From positions 43,958,389-44,022,388 of the forward strand of contig OY282558.1 in NCBI GenBank assembly GCA_958295665.1: DNA of 64,000 nt, given 5' to 3'. Positions 23,112 through 33,845 of this stretch are shown piece after piece. The notes beneath the pieces were generated by a model. It searched no databases. It was not told the DNA's origin and saw only the letters and a program-made list of their open reading frames with translations. The number at the start of each line of letters is the position of its first letter. Position 1 is the stretch's first letter. Position numbers and translations under genes: made by a program. This DNA is from Tipula vernalis (taxonomy: Eukaryota; Arthropoda; Insecta; Diptera; Tipulidae).

Positions 23112-23793
23112 AGTTATAAGTACACCCCGGGAGTTTTGTGCTACGCGAATATATTCCGCTCATTAAGCATAATCGAGAAATAAACAACTCATACCAATAT
23201 TGGGCGCGTTAAAAACAAAAAAAAACATCAATCATGTGTATACGTACAGAAACAAGATGTTAAAATTATAGATAATTTAACTTTTGACCTTAATCACAAC
23301 TTATAATTTATTACAAACAATAATTTATAATTTTTTTTTTTGTGAAGAATATACAATTTCCATCAACAAAACGAGCGCACACAAGATACTTCTATTTAAT
23401 CAGAAAGAAAATCATTTTTCCCTTTACATCAAAAGCATATTTCCATAATAACAAATAAAAAATTAAAATTTCTATAACGAACATTTTTCATCATAACAAC
23501 AACAAAAAAAAAATTAATTATTTGTTTAAATAAATAAACCTTTCATTTTTCTTTAATTAAACGTGAACATTTTAATTTCAAAAAAGCTTAAAGCTTGCGC
23601 GCTCTCATTTATCATTAATTTTTCGACCTTCCTTCTCGAGTATATGTAAATTATGTATGTACTCCTTTAAAAAAACAAAAAAAAAAAAAATTTTAATTAT
23701 TCACTTTATTAAAACTGTTTCAGCAGCACTATGAAAAACCACAGAATATATTTTAAAACAATTTAATTTAATTAAACAACAAAATTTATATCG

Positions 23794-23794
<1 letters not shown>
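23110..23794. other. A+T-rich spacer, no gene seen
   Basis: Non-coding sequence with several poly-A and poly-T runs (around 23330, 23505 and 23680). No motif is recognised. Confidence 0.5.
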
Positions 23795-23835
<41 letters not shown>

Positions 23836-23848
23836 TGTGTGTATGTAT
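23795..23848. repeat. (GT)n microsatellite
   Basis: GT dinucleotide array with a few interruptions (one TA and one CT). The Cys/Val-repeat frames across it are artefacts of the repeat. A (TTA/ATT)n-like stretch follows at about 23890-23930. Confidence 0.97.
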
Positions 23849-25254
23849 TAAAATATCGCGCACCTCACGATCCTCACACCATACCGCGGAATTATTATTA
23901 TTATTATCTATCTTATTACTGTTATTACTTATTTATGATTATAATAATTCGCGGTTTTATTTTCCTCCCATGCATGTGTGTTTAACTGTAAACTCCTGTA
24001 GTAATTTTCACTATATAGAGCAAATTAATTTTAATTACAAAAACAAACACACACACACATTCATAATAGAAAAATAATAATTTTTCGTTAATTTTTGACT
24101 TGCGCTTAATAAATAAATCAAAACGTTTTTTTTTTAATATTTTAATTTAAAATAAATAAATTAAAATTTTTTGAACGAACGAGTTTTTTTTTTTTTTTTT
24201 TTAATTTTTTTTTATGTAAACGATGTTCAACCGTCGACTTGATTTTGTTAACTAAACTCTAAACAGAAATCAATTGTCTGAATTTTCAGAATGAAAAATA
24301 AAATAACAACAACAAAAAAAAACGATGACAACAACAACAACAAACATATTGTAAATTTTGATGTTATGTTTAATATTGAGGGAGGGCGGCTGACAAACGA
24401 GTGGGTGCTGAATGAGACTGAAAATTGGTTGGCGAACGCGAATTGAAAATTTTCTTGTTGTTGCTCCTTATCAAAGTCTATTGGGAAATTTGGATTAGTT
24501 ATACATACATATTATGTATTATATTACATATTTATTATTACAATGGACTTTTGTGACCTTGAACTGATTATTTTATTATTAAATTTGTTTGTAGAGAATT
24601 TGGCGAAGAAACTTGGTAAGACAAATTGATGCTGATTGCTGGCAAGAAGATGGATGAAAATTACAAAGTTACTAATTTATTTTATCAACAATGTTTTACA
24701 GAGATAAACCAAATCGAAATACACTGTCATTTTTCGTCAAAGATGACTTTTGGGCAAACCCAACCGTGTAAAAGTAAATAAAATTTATCAAACTAGGTGA
24801 ATTACCCGATACGTAGTTAAATTGATATTCCATGGTCGCGGTACTATTTCTGTAAGTATGCAGCATCAAAACTATTAAAAAACAGTTCAAATTTATAGGA
24901 TATATTCTGTACGATATTTTGACCCCCCCGGCGGTTTTAGCTCGATGTTGATTTTTTGAATGAAATTTTATCAGTTGTAATCAAATTTTTAAAGAACGAG
25001 ATAGTGCTTGTATATTTTAATGGGTTTTTAATTGACCATTGGAAATTTAGAAAAAGTACTACCTATCGGAAGTAGCAACCATAAAAAATTAGAAAAAATT
25101 GTCTCGATGTCTATATCCATGATATCTCGAGAACGCGGCTTGTCCGATTTGGATTTATTTTCGCTAATCTGATTCTAACCTGTACGTCAAGAGGGTCGGG
25201 TACCTACCATACGAATTGACCCAAAAGCACCTGGTTATAAAAATATTTACCAAT
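23849..25254. other. A+T-rich DNA, no gene recognised
   Basis: Contains a poly-T run near 24186-24210 and an ACAACA-rich stretch near 24305-24345. No frame has recognisable motifs; the 64-codon minus-strand frame at 24696-24890 is unsupported. Confidence 0.5.
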
Positions 25255-25307
25255 TTTTTATATATGCTGGTTTGAATATTGATTTGGATACTGAATTTGT
25301 GGTTGAA
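25255..25307. repeat. Fragment of the GAGTTG-type repeat family
   Basis: TATATATGCTGGTTTGAATA followed by G/T-rich sequence matches the leader at 1901 and at 25756. The repeat is interrupted after ~50 bp by the palindrome at 25308. Confidence 0.5.
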
Positions 25308-25655
25308 GCTGCGTACATGCTATAGTTTTCTGGTGAAAAAATGTACACCACGAAGTTAGCTGTATGAGTTGAATTATTTCCAACTAGAACAAAAAGTTCA
25401 CCAGGGTAACCAATTTTAACTAAAAATTTTACTATTTTGCTAACTTCGTGGTGTACATTTTTTCACCAGAATTGGAGCGTACATGATACAATTCTGGTGA
25501 AAAAATGTACACCACGAAGTTAGCAAAATAGTAAAATTTTTTGTTAAAATTGGTTACCCTGGTGAACTTTTTGTTCTAGTTGGAAATAATTCAACTCATA
25601 CAGCTAACTTCGTGGTGTACATTTTTTCACCAGAAAACTATAGCATGTACGCAGC
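25308..25655. mobile_element. Nested palindrome: two 140-bp MITEs head to head
   Basis: The whole segment folds on itself with very few mismatches. Each half is itself an element of exactly 140 bp (25330-25469 and 25494-25633) bounded by a 31-bp inverted repeat starting CTGGTGAAAAAATGTACACC. The copies are inverted relative to each other and separated by 24 bp (AATT...AATT around GGAGCGTACATGATAC). The outer flanks GCTGCGTACATGCTATAG and their reverse complement extend the palindrome by 22 bp on each side. No coding frame is present. It interrupts a GAGTTG-type repeat. Confidence 0.85.
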
Positions 25656-25739
25656 TTGACCTGAAGGTTAAGGAGTCAATTTGCGGGTTTAATTAAAGTT
25701 GAGTTAGAGTTGAATTCCAGTTGGATTAGGATATAATGA

Positions 25740-25880
25740 GGCGTTTACCAATTTCTTATATATGCTGGTTTGAGGATTGAGCTGGGCGTTGAGTTTGCGG
25801 TTAAGTTGTGTTCCATTTGCGGGTTGAACTGAGAGTGAATTGGAGTTGAATTAGGTTGAATTAATATTTGAATTAATATG
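25740..25880. repeat. GAGTTG-type repeat, further copy
   Basis: Leader TTATATATGCTGGTTTGAGG followed by GATTGAGCTGGGCGTTGAG and similar words, closely matching the start of the block at 1901. It may be the continuation of the fragment at 25255, split by the palindrome. A short (TATG)n run follows at 25876-25893. Confidence 0.55.
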
Positions 25881-25911
25881 TATGTATGTATGATATTTAA
25901 ACAAATCCACA

Positions 25912-26165
25912 CACGATGGTGATGGTGAAGGTGATGACAAGATGGCCTGATGGTATGATGGTAAGATGATATGATGGTATGATGGTATTGTGGTATGATG
26001 GAATTATGGTAAAGCAGCCGTGGTGGACATTTGAGTGATATCATTTTCCATACATAAATGGCATCGATAAACCTTCAAAATAATGTACCCAATTTGATTC
26101 AAAAATAACTATTTGGAGTTTTAGTATGATGGTATAATGGTATGTATGATGGTATGATGGAATTG
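25912..26165. repeat. TATGATGG-type microsatellite, two blocks
   Basis: Imperfect GATGGT and TATGATGG repeats at 25912-26012 and 26122-26165, separated by unrelated sequence. The 99-codon minus-strand His/Ile-rich frame at 25745-26044 is produced by this repeat and its neighbour. Confidence 0.9.
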
Positions 26166-26329
26166 CAGAATTATAGCAAATTTATTTCAGATAAAATAAA
26201 AGAGTGAAATACTTTCGTGTTTCTAGATTCAAAGAACATTAGAAAATGCACAGACGAATTGATTATGGCCTCAATACCCCAACTTAATCAATACGTAATA
26301 CAAAAATTAAACAAAAAAATTGAACGTAT

Positions 26330-27060
26330 TGACTACTCTAAGCCCATATATTTCGTGCAAAAGGTATGTTTGTCGTTGCTCAAGGGTTTTGTCAAATTAT
26401 CCGCAGTCATTTCACTGGTATTCTTGTATTGAAGTTGAATTTCCTTATGATTTATTTTTTCGCGAACAAAGTGATGACCGACGTATGTCATTGTGATTTG
26501 CTCGTGGACTATACATATTGATCGCACTTTGATTAACGCAATAAATTTTGATTCCCTGCTGTTCTTTGCCCAACAGTTCTCTCATAAGTTGCCGAATCCA
26601 TATAGCTTGCATATACGTAATGTCTGCTTCTTGATAAGGCACATTTTACATATCAGCCATTTCATCATTTGTTTTCACTGACATTTCACTTCTTATCTTA
26701 GAATTTGGGTCAATCAATCGGATTGCAATTTGACATTTGGAACTTTTCAAGTATTGCTTCAGTGTATTTCCGTTGATCCAATGTAATTGTACCAGCCTTT
26801 CTATCACAAGTCTTTCATACTGTAATGTTTCGTGAGATTGGCCTTTTAAGTTGATTTTTCCAAGTCAGCCACATAAACGACAACATAAACCATATTGTTT
26901 TTCTCACGACGAACGTAAATGGCCGCATCAGTTCCACTGACAACTCGCTTACTCCATAAATTGCCTTCCGTGCAACTTGTTTTAATAAATCCATTAGGTT
27001 TTGTACTGCAACATCAATTTCAGTGCTTGTTTTAAGCGGGATATTTAAAGAACATTCTTT
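26330..27060 (-). pseudogene. Ty1/copia pol relic (RT and RNase H)
   Basis: Minus-strand remains of a copia-type polyprotein. In order: VARKAIYGV near 26960-26990 (the 'L.K.LYGL' RT region); VYVVVYVADL near 26860-26890, where the catalytic YVDD has become YVAD; CDRKAGTITLDQRKYTEAIL near 26750-26815; then the RNase H part. This includes AIWIRQLMRELLG and IYCVNQSAINM (26445-26642), and in a shifted frame GHHFVREKINHKEIQLQY and EMTADNLTKPL (26333-26527), the 'H.DIR.HF.RE...G.I...Y..T..Q.AD..TKPL' block. Gag, protease, integrase and both LTRs are absent. Stops, at least two frameshifts and the active-site change show it is dead. Confidence 0.9.
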
Positions 27061-27405
27061 GGTTAGCGTAAGTTGATTTCAGGAATCTAGGTGTCATCAT
27101 TACAAGAGTCTAGCTAAACCCTTTGTTACACAAAAGTCCAGTAAATCAGGAATTTTTCGTCTATCAGTTGCCCAATAAGATGAGCGGCGGAGATGGAAAC
27201 ATTCCGAGAATTGTTTTCCTTTCTATATTTGGCCTTATAGTTACCTCATGCAAGGAACTTATCTCCCTGAGTTTTGAAGTAATTTGCAAATTGATGTTGT
27301 TTAACTGAAAATTTCGGTGGACAATAAACCGCAGATATGGTGTGTTTCAGAAATCAACATAATATCGATGTTGTGTTTTCAATAAGGCCATTTTGTACCT
27401 CTAAA

Positions 27406-27875
27406 TGGTGCTCCATCTAGCGTTTGCAAGTTCAACTACCGGTTATTTCAAATGTGGCAACACTTACATCATTCGTCTTTTGACAGAAAATTAGTTTAAT
27501 GTTTGACATTTACGAAATGGGTCGCTTTACGCTTGAACAAAATTGGGAAATATTGAAAACTTACTTTCAAAGTGATGAGTCTTCTATCCAAACTGTAAGA
27601 AATTTACGTGGAAGATTCAGTAGAAATGAAATGCCTAAAAGGCAATTTATGGATCAATTTGTGAAGCGAGTTCGTGAAACTGGATTGTTATTGGATAAAC
27701 TGAGACTATCCAAGATCAAATCAAAGTTCCTATTGATGAGATAGGAGCCCATACAATCGAAAATGTTCTGAAAAATTAGGTTGACAGAATGGGGTACTGT
27801 AAAGCCAGCCGTGGAAGCCATTTCGTCTTTGAATTTAGAGCCAAATTAAATTGCAAGTGTTAGATGGACCACTCG
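27406..27875 (+). mobile_element. Internally deleted DDE transposon (keeps HTH half)
   Basis: About 470 bp bounded by related ends: GGTGCTCCATCTAGCGTTTG at the left and, reverse-complemented, GAGTGGTCCATCTAACACTT at the right. It contains the N-terminal and the last ~25 codons of a transposase, with everything between deleted. The left non-coding part (CGGTTATTT...TTTTGACAGAAA) also matches the 5' end of the element at 32580-33475, so both belong to one family. Confidence 0.7.
27499..27815 (+). pseudogene. Transposase relic: HTH domain joined to C-terminus
   Basis: The frame from 27499 begins MFDIYEMGRFTLEQ and continues with WEILKTYFQSDESSIQTVRN and QFVKRVRETGLLLDK, a helical DNA-binding domain like the 'DUF4817' HTH found at the start of insect DDE transposases. 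At about 27715 it jumps to sequence corresponding to IGAHTIENVLKN (27740-27778), then WVDRM and SRGSH (near 27790-27815), which matches the last residues of the transposase at 32699-33325 (PHTIENVLKNWTD). The DDE catalytic core is missing, so it cannot catalyse transposition. The open frame ends at 27742-27744 because of a frameshift at the joint. Confidence 0.75.
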
Positions 27876-28319
27876 TTAGTTTACGTTGCACTAGCCTATT
27901 GGTTCAAAAAGTTAATTCATTTTTGGTTTTTGAGTAGGAGTGCACGAAGGTATTCATGTTTTGGAGCATAAGTCTCATATATTGGTCTCAATACATCTGA
28001 GAGCATACATTTGAAAAAATTACATCTGAGGGCTTCCGTGTACAATATTTTTGGTTTGATTGCAGCAGATATTTGATCACATTGGTTTGATTTTTGAAAA
28101 TATGGTTTCATGCTTGTTGTTGCGCTCTTTGACGTGGATTGTAGAATGTTTGATTTTCACCAAAATTACTGCATTTTCTAACCTCTGGTTTGCTTTAATT
28201 CAACTAACACTTGCTGTTATTTGCAATACATATGAAAAATTGTAAAACTGACTTACGTTTGTATAGCTCCTCCACTACGACTTTTCTATATAATAGATAA
28301 CTGAAATCACATAGATCGC
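27876..28319. other. No gene recognised
   Basis: Small frames on both strands (27917-28111 minus, 28060-28245 plus) overlap and lack known motifs. Confidence 0.45.
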
Positions 28320-28992
28320 GTGTTTACCCTTAATTTTTTATAAGTTCAGATTCCAGCTCAACATTGGTTGAGGTGAACTCAACTTTAAACATTGGATAAT
28401 GTTAATTACGTTTTTCACTTGGAACCAAATTTTTGTTAGTTCATACCCTTTTATCACGACCATAATTTCTTTTTCATTCTTTAAACAGTATGTGTAAAAT
28501 TATTTTCCATTTTTCTCAAGAGCGGTTACAATTCTTCTGTTTCTGGCGATGTTTTTCGCTTGAATCTTGTTTCCGGTGATAATATTACCACGCTTAATGT
28601 GAGCAATAAAAAGTACTCACTTGTTTCTGTATTTAGCGTTGTCAATGACAGTTTTGATGGCGTCTCTCTAGATTGGAGGAGGTTTCTCTTTAGGCTCTTC
28701 CACTTGTAGAATTTCAAATCGGTGACCAGATGTTATTCCGGATGGATATAGCTTTGCAATCTTTAGGTTTGAGAAAGCCCCTCTGGAGATTTTGGATTTT
28801 GTCTTTTTTTTTTGACGTTATGGTAACATAACGTTCAATTCTCGATTGCACTAATGTTTGTAGAGAAACATTTTCATTAACCTCATTTTCAATGTTTTGC
28901 ACAATTTTATTATAAAATATTGAATTACGTGACATTGAGTAATTTCCAGATATTACAGAGTGCTCGAGATTTTCTATTGTTTTTGGGATCAT
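28320..28992 (-). pseudogene. Jockey-like LINE ORF1 relic
   Basis: Minus-strand remains of the nucleic-acid-binding ORF1 of a Jockey-type non-LTR element. Upstream lie KDCKAIS and, after a frame change, SGHRFEILQVEEP. Next come DAIKTVIDNAKYRN and a basic stretch. Then FYTYCLKNEKEIMVVIKGYE (28440-28500) corresponds to the 'FHTY.LK.E....VV.....' block that precedes the zinc knuckles in insect ORF1 proteins, a region often annotated as PRE_C2HC. No CCHC knuckle or ORF2 follows on this strand. There are several stops and frameshifts. The assignment rests mainly on the FYTY...VVIKGYE block and its context. Confidence 0.6.
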
Positions 28993-29099
28993 CCGATAGA
29001 TAATTCGAAGCTTTTCGAGATATCGATTAATAATTGTGATTGATAATTGTCGTTATTGTCTGGCCAAAATAGTAAGGTCATTAGTCATTAGTTTAATTC

Positions 29100-29860
29100 T
29101 ACAAAGATGTCAGTAGTTACCAATCAAAATGTAAATTTAAAAGCACATGGTGGTTTGACAACGTGGACCATAACCTTTTATTGTTTAACATTCACAATTT
29201 GTTTAAATCATATCTGGTTGATCTTAATCAAAGGTACTAAGAGCAAAACTTATATTTTAAATTTTGGAGTTCCTCAAGGTTCAGTTTTGACAGACCCCTC
29301 TTATTAATATCTAAATTCAACTTTTAGTGTCAATTTGTTAGGGAGTAATGTAACTTTTGGTGACGATATGCGTTTGTACCGCGGACCTACCACCGCGGAA
29401 AAACTAAAATTATGTATTTTAAAATTGGTTGTACTTTGGGGGTTAAAAAATTTATCAATAATGCGTTAAGAATGTTATGCAGCCCTGCGCTCTATCCTAA
29501 TTAAGTGGCAATATGATTGTATCCATTCTAGGTCGGATTATGCATTGGCATGCTGGATTAGTTAATTCATATCCTTATTGAAAATTCGCATTACTACTCA
29601 AAAACACACCATTCGTATTTCACGGCCAATATTTTTGAGTTTAGAAGTTTTACCTTTCCAACATTAAATCACTTTCACTATCTATATTCCGCTATTCTTT
29701 TTCAAGTTTTTCAGAATATTTTTTTAGTTACGGCTCCGTCATTCTTTAATCAATTTCCTCTTACTACTGAGCAGCAGATTAATTCTAAATCGTTAAAAAA
29801 AAAAAGTAAAATTTTGACTTTTTGAACATCCGGAAATTAATTTTCTCTTTAATGTTTTTG
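29100..29860 (+). pseudogene. Non-LTR reverse transcriptase relic
   Basis: Plus-strand RT fragment of a Jockey-like LINE. The open part (29107-29307) ends with ILNFGVPQGSVLTDPSY, containing the GVPQGSVL motif of LINE RTs (29266-29289). Shortly after, in another frame, NVTFGDDMRLYRG (29350-29385) corresponds to the catalytic 'FADD' box, with Ala replaced by Gly. Further on, fragments such as HTIRIS and APSFFNQFPL fit the C-terminal region where 'Q.RAIRI' and 'LP..F' motifs occur. A poly-A/T-rich tail follows at about 29795-29990. Endonuclease and ORF1 are absent and frames are broken. It is unrelated in orientation to the minus-strand ORF1 at 28320-28992. Confidence 0.75.
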
Positions 29861-31440
29861 TTTAATTTGAAATTATATATTTATTATAACTTGTATTTTG
29901 TAGATTTGAATTATTTTATTTAACTGTAATTTCTTTTTTTTTGTTTTTGGCCCCACACCAAATTTTTTCCCTATTTTTATTTAATTAAAAAAGGTTGATC
30001 AATACTGTCGTATTTCGGCGATATTTGTAGAAAAAAATTATGAAAAGTGCAAGCATAAATACGTTGATAAGTCGGTTTTGAAATTCGGGCATTTCCGCAT
30101 ATATGTATGTACATGCTTATACGATTTTGCCAATTTGCTTGTTATAACCCGTTTTTCTGATTTTTGATATTGTTGAAAGAGTATTTGTACGATAACATCA
30201 GTTATGAACAACTAGTCCGACCCGTTAAGATTTGCATCAAACAAAATATTTGAAATCGAAGGGAATCAAAGGGATGTTTACCAAAGGCAACACTTAATGC
30301 AAGCAGTACTGGCTTTGTAAATATCGGGTAAGGCACCTTAATAATGAATTTTCACAAATTACGTGTTTGTGTTGAAATAATTAATAAGACATACTCGATA
30401 CTGTCAAAAATAAAATAGCTGAGGAAGCAAAAGAGTTTTAATTAGTTTGTTCAAACAAATAAGAGCGAGTTGGATAAGAAGTGGATTACTATGAATTGCT
30501 TGAATTTGTTTAAAGGAAGAAACTGCTCGTATAAAAGGAATATTTGGAGGGCGCTAATAATATTTCAAAGTAAGTTTTCGGAGATATTCCGGCTGTAACT
30601 TTTTCAACCGACTAGGCACGCTTCAATGGCCATTTGACTCTAAATATGTGTAAAATCTTTTTAAATTGTTTATTAGCGATTATTAAAAATTGTATATCAA
30701 TATGTGGAATAGTATTAATTTCGTCTTTAAATTAGTAATTTATTAAAACGTTTTACAAAATCAGAACTGTCCAAGTTATTTTCTGCAGATTGCTCCTATA
30801 ATATTGAAGTTTATCATTTAAAGATAGACGCATGCAACATGACGTGTCGCAAAAGTTTACGGATAAAACTTGACTGTGCTAATGTACTCGGTTTGGCAAA
30901 AATCCCATTTTTGTTTTTACATTTATTGGTGATCATTTTGATTATTTCTAGTGTGAATTACTGTTTTATAACTGCCAATTGACTTGTTTACAAAATTGCT
31001 AAAATTATTTTTTTAAATTTTTATCGATTAGGAGTTAAGCGAAAACATGCGCGGCAACGATGCAGATTTATTTCATTTTTTAAGGCTAGATCCGTAAAAT
31101 TCAAAATTCAAATAAAAGTTTACCTAAATTTCTCAATTTTCAAACAAAACCTAACTCCTCGCCAACCCTAAATTCACCGAATATACATACCTAAAATTCC
31201 TTAACTCGAATTATTGAAGATTGAATGAAGTCAAAATATTAGAAATGTCTTAACCCCAATCTAACTGAATTTCTATTTTCCACCGAATTCTGAGTCATCT
31301 CAAAATTACCCAAAATTTCCTACATTTAAGTTGTTTATCGATATTGAAGTTTCGATCAATTCATTTGAATCAATTTTTGATTATGTTTCAATTAAATTCA
31401 TCCAAGAAAAGCCACAAGATAATTTTGCCGACATTTAGTA
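29861..31440. other. A+T-rich DNA, no gene recognised
   Basis: No coding motif on either strand. Around 31100-31330 the plus strand is C/A/T-rich with loose CCTAA and CCAA words, possibly another decayed short-motif repeat. Confidence 0.45.
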
Positions 31441-32000
31441 GATCTGGTAGAATACAAAGAAGGCTGCTCGTTTATTATCAGGAAACAGTAAAGCATGCGA
31501 TTAAGGAGCTGCTGTATTCATAAGCTACTCGCCTTAATTCGTCTCATAACGAGTTCAGTATATTTGGTAATAGTTAACTACCTACCGGACATCTTTTCTG
31601 TTAGAAATGGTCTGCTAGATTCACAAAATTCGGCAAACATTAAATGCGAGTTTTGCGGCCAACTACAGAGAAATTGGTATATATACCAAAGAGAATATTT
31701 TTCTTTTATAAACCCTGGATAACAACCATCGGCCAGAGACTTAGCCATTGATCAAACTGAATTTTATTAATTATAAACCCAAAATTAAAGTAGGACGAAC
31801 CCAATTGGCTGAACAATCCAGATGTGAGGACGAAACCAATTGGCTGCGATTTGAGTGAATTCGGTGCACGAGAGTAATCCAGAACTAAGGACGAAACCAA
31901 TTCTCCTCGATTTATATAAATTCAATGTTCGCAAAGAAGTAAAGACGAAGTAATTTTGTATTACTAAAATAAATCCGGAGTACAAACAAAAGAGCCTAGC
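31441..32000 (+). repeat. Leader region with AGGACGAAACCAATT subrepeats
   Basis: AGGACGAA(A/C)CCAATT starts at 31792, 31827 and 31888, the last two followed by C(T/C)(G)CGATTT. It lies just upstream of the plus-strand gypsy gag relic and probably represents that element's 5' untranslated leader, where such subrepeats are common. I could not identify a 5' LTR matching anything downstream. The 75-codon frame at 31495-31722 is unassigned. Confidence 0.45.
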
Positions 32001-32039
32001 AGAAATAAATGCATCCACACCAACAAATGCATCCCCATC

Positions 32040-32579
32040 AACTTCCACGGGTACAGAAGACGATAAAGGAGACCAGAATACTCATGGTAATGAAGAAGTA
32101 CAAACTGACGAAAGGATGCAAGTACTACTGGGTAACTTTTCTAGGTTATTGCTCCAGGAGATGGCCAATCTCAACTAAAAAGGAGACAAAAGGAGGGGCG
32201 CAGAAACACGACGAAGCTACTTTGCCAAAAAGGGAGATGGAATTAACAGCAATTTATTTATTTATTTATTTTCTGATAAAAAGTCTACAAATTTGACTTG
32301 AAATAAGTCGATTCATACTCTCGTTCCAAGACATCGAAGGGTCAATGATAAAACTTTCCGGAAGGGAGGGATACTTGCTGGAAAAGTGGATTCAGAACAT
32401 GGAGGACGCAGCAAAAACTTACAGTTGGTTGGAGTCGGATATTCAGATGACAACATATGCGGAGAGGCTACTACGGCGACGCAAAGCAGGCATTATGTAT
32501 CAATATATCAAGCAAATATATGGTATCAATGTGGAGAAAGCTATAAACATTTTTGCTTAAGGAGTTCAAATCAACTCAT
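32040..32579 (+). pseudogene. Gypsy gag relic, 5' part (interrupted)
   Basis: Plus-strand capsid-like sequence. An early segment reads EVQTDERMQVLLGNFSRLLL (32090-32150). The 71-codon frame at 32345-32560 reads LSGREGYLLEKWIQNMEDAA, TYSWLESDIQ, AERLL and GIMYQYIKQIYGI, fitting the 'FSG.E...E.W...ME......W......' start of gypsy capsids. It then continues out of frame toward FLLKEFKS just before 32579, where the DDE transposon at 32580-33475 is inserted. The capsid resumes on the far side. No start codon can be assigned with confidence. Confidence 0.65.
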
Positions 32580-33475
32580 GGTGGGCGAAATAATTTTTTT
32601 TTTTTAAAATGCAATAAAACAAAAAGTTCTCAATATTTTTTCAAATTTATTTTTACATTGTAAAGAACAATCCTTCCGATTAATTATGGAATACTGTTTC
32701 ATTCATATGACTGCCTCGGCTGACCTTGACGTACGTCGGTCCAATTTTTGAGCACATTTTCGATGGTATGCGGCATTATGTCTTCAATGGCAATGCGAAT
32801 ATTGTTCTTGAGAGCGTCAATCATTGCTGGTTTATCGGCGTAGCACTTATTTTTGACGGCACCGCAAAGATAATAGTCCAACGGCGTCAAATCACAGCCC
32901 CGAGGCGGCCAAATCACATTAGCATTTCGGCTGATAATTCGATCTTCGAAGACAGTGCGCAAAAGATCAATTGAAACGTGTGCTGTGTGGCACGGAGCGC
33001 CGTCTTGTTGAAACCAAATGTTGCCTATGTCCTCCTCTTCAAGTGCCGAGACCAAAAAATCGTTTATCATGGCGCGGTAGCGCTCACCATTGACAGTAAC
33101 GACGGCTCCTTGCTCATTTTCAAAGAAAAATGGCCCAATGATGCCACCGGACCAAAATCCGCACCAAACAGTCACTCGTTGAGGATGCATCGGCTTCTCT
33201 ACGATCACGTGCGGGTTCTCCGTGCCCCAAATGCGACAATTCTGCTTGTTTACACAGCCGCCAAGATGGAAATGCGTCTCATCCGAAAAAATGATTTTTT
33301 TGCCAAAATCGGCATCTTCTTCAAGTCAATCGCAAGCCCACTTGTTCAAGCAAATACACAACCATTTTCGTTCAGCGGAAAGATAAAAATAACTTTCTGT
33401 CAAATCAAAAGTGACATAACCCTTACCATACAAATAACCGCTAGTTCAAAAAAAAAAAAAGTTAGATGGCCCACC
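32580..33475 (-). mobile_element. DDE transposon nested in gypsy gag (lacks HTH half)
   Basis: Approximately 896 bp. Read on the minus strand it starts GGTGGGCCATCTAAC followed by poly-T and GAACTAGCGGTTATTT; the other end in the plus orientation is GGTGGGCGAAATAA followed by poly-T, giving degenerate inverted repeats. Its 5' non-coding part matches that of the element at 27406. The DNA-binding N-terminal part of the transposase is deleted, while the catalytic part is retained. Gag-like sequence continues on both sides, so it inserted into an existing gypsy copy. Confidence 0.75.
32699..33400 (-). pseudogene. DDE transposase catalytic domain, N-terminally deleted
   Basis: Minus-strand transposase core of an insect IS630/Tc1/mariner-superfamily group often associated with DUF4817. 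An uninterrupted stretch of 209 codons (33325 to 32699) runs from LEEDADFGKKIIFSDETHFH, with the first catalytic Asp in SDE, through VTVWCGFWSGGIIGPFFFEN and IWFQQDGAPCHTA, with the second Asp, to WPPRGCDLTPLDYYLCG, carrying the third acidic residue. By my count 36 residues separate the second and third Asp. It ends with HTIENVLKNWTDV. A single TGA (33326-33328), where Trp is expected, separates it from a short upstream homologous piece (ERKWLCICLNKWACD). The core is better preserved than neighbouring relics, which suggests relatively recent activity. Confidence 0.9.
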
Positions 33476-33845
33476 CTATACAACAACAATCCACAGGCAA
33501 ATGGCAGCAAGAAGAAGAGAACGGAGGAAGGCTATCCAAGCTACCCCATATTAATGATATCATTCTGTATGGTGCTTCTAAAATTAAAGCATTCAGGAAG
33601 CAATACGTTTGCTACGAGAATATAAAGAAAAAAACCGTGACCAAAACAACATTACGTATTGGTCAGAATACCCAGCCGATCAACGGAAAGTCGGAAAGAC
33701 GAAGAGAAGAGAGTGAGTTGTTACATCTGAGGCGAAATGTCCAGAACACAATGAGAAGATACTTGGTACTATGCAGAACTGCAATTCAATATCAAACCAA
33801 GAGCAAAGCGCCCTATTCACGGTGGAACACCAGAAACCAGGTGTA
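33476..33845 (+). pseudogene. Gypsy gag relic, 3' part (after nested insertion)
   Basis: Continuation of the gag interrupted at 32579. The frame from 33466 reads NDIILYGASKIKAFRKQY and then YENIKKKT. This corresponds to the 'N..ILYG...I..FK..L..YE.I' end of the capsid and the basic region that follows in this gypsy lineage. A neighbouring frame carries the preceding RRKRTEEGYPSY. The zinc-knuckle region further on is scrambled: single Cys and His residues occur, but no complete CCHC. Confidence 0.65.

Noticed and set aside
23795..24077. Cys/Val-repeat proteins across the (GT)n tract
   Set aside because: Translation of a microsatellite; overlapping frames give equivalent products.
32978..33625. 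215-codon plus-strand frame
   Set aside because: Antisense shadow of the well-supported minus-strand DDE transposase, continuing into gag sequence; no domain of its own.
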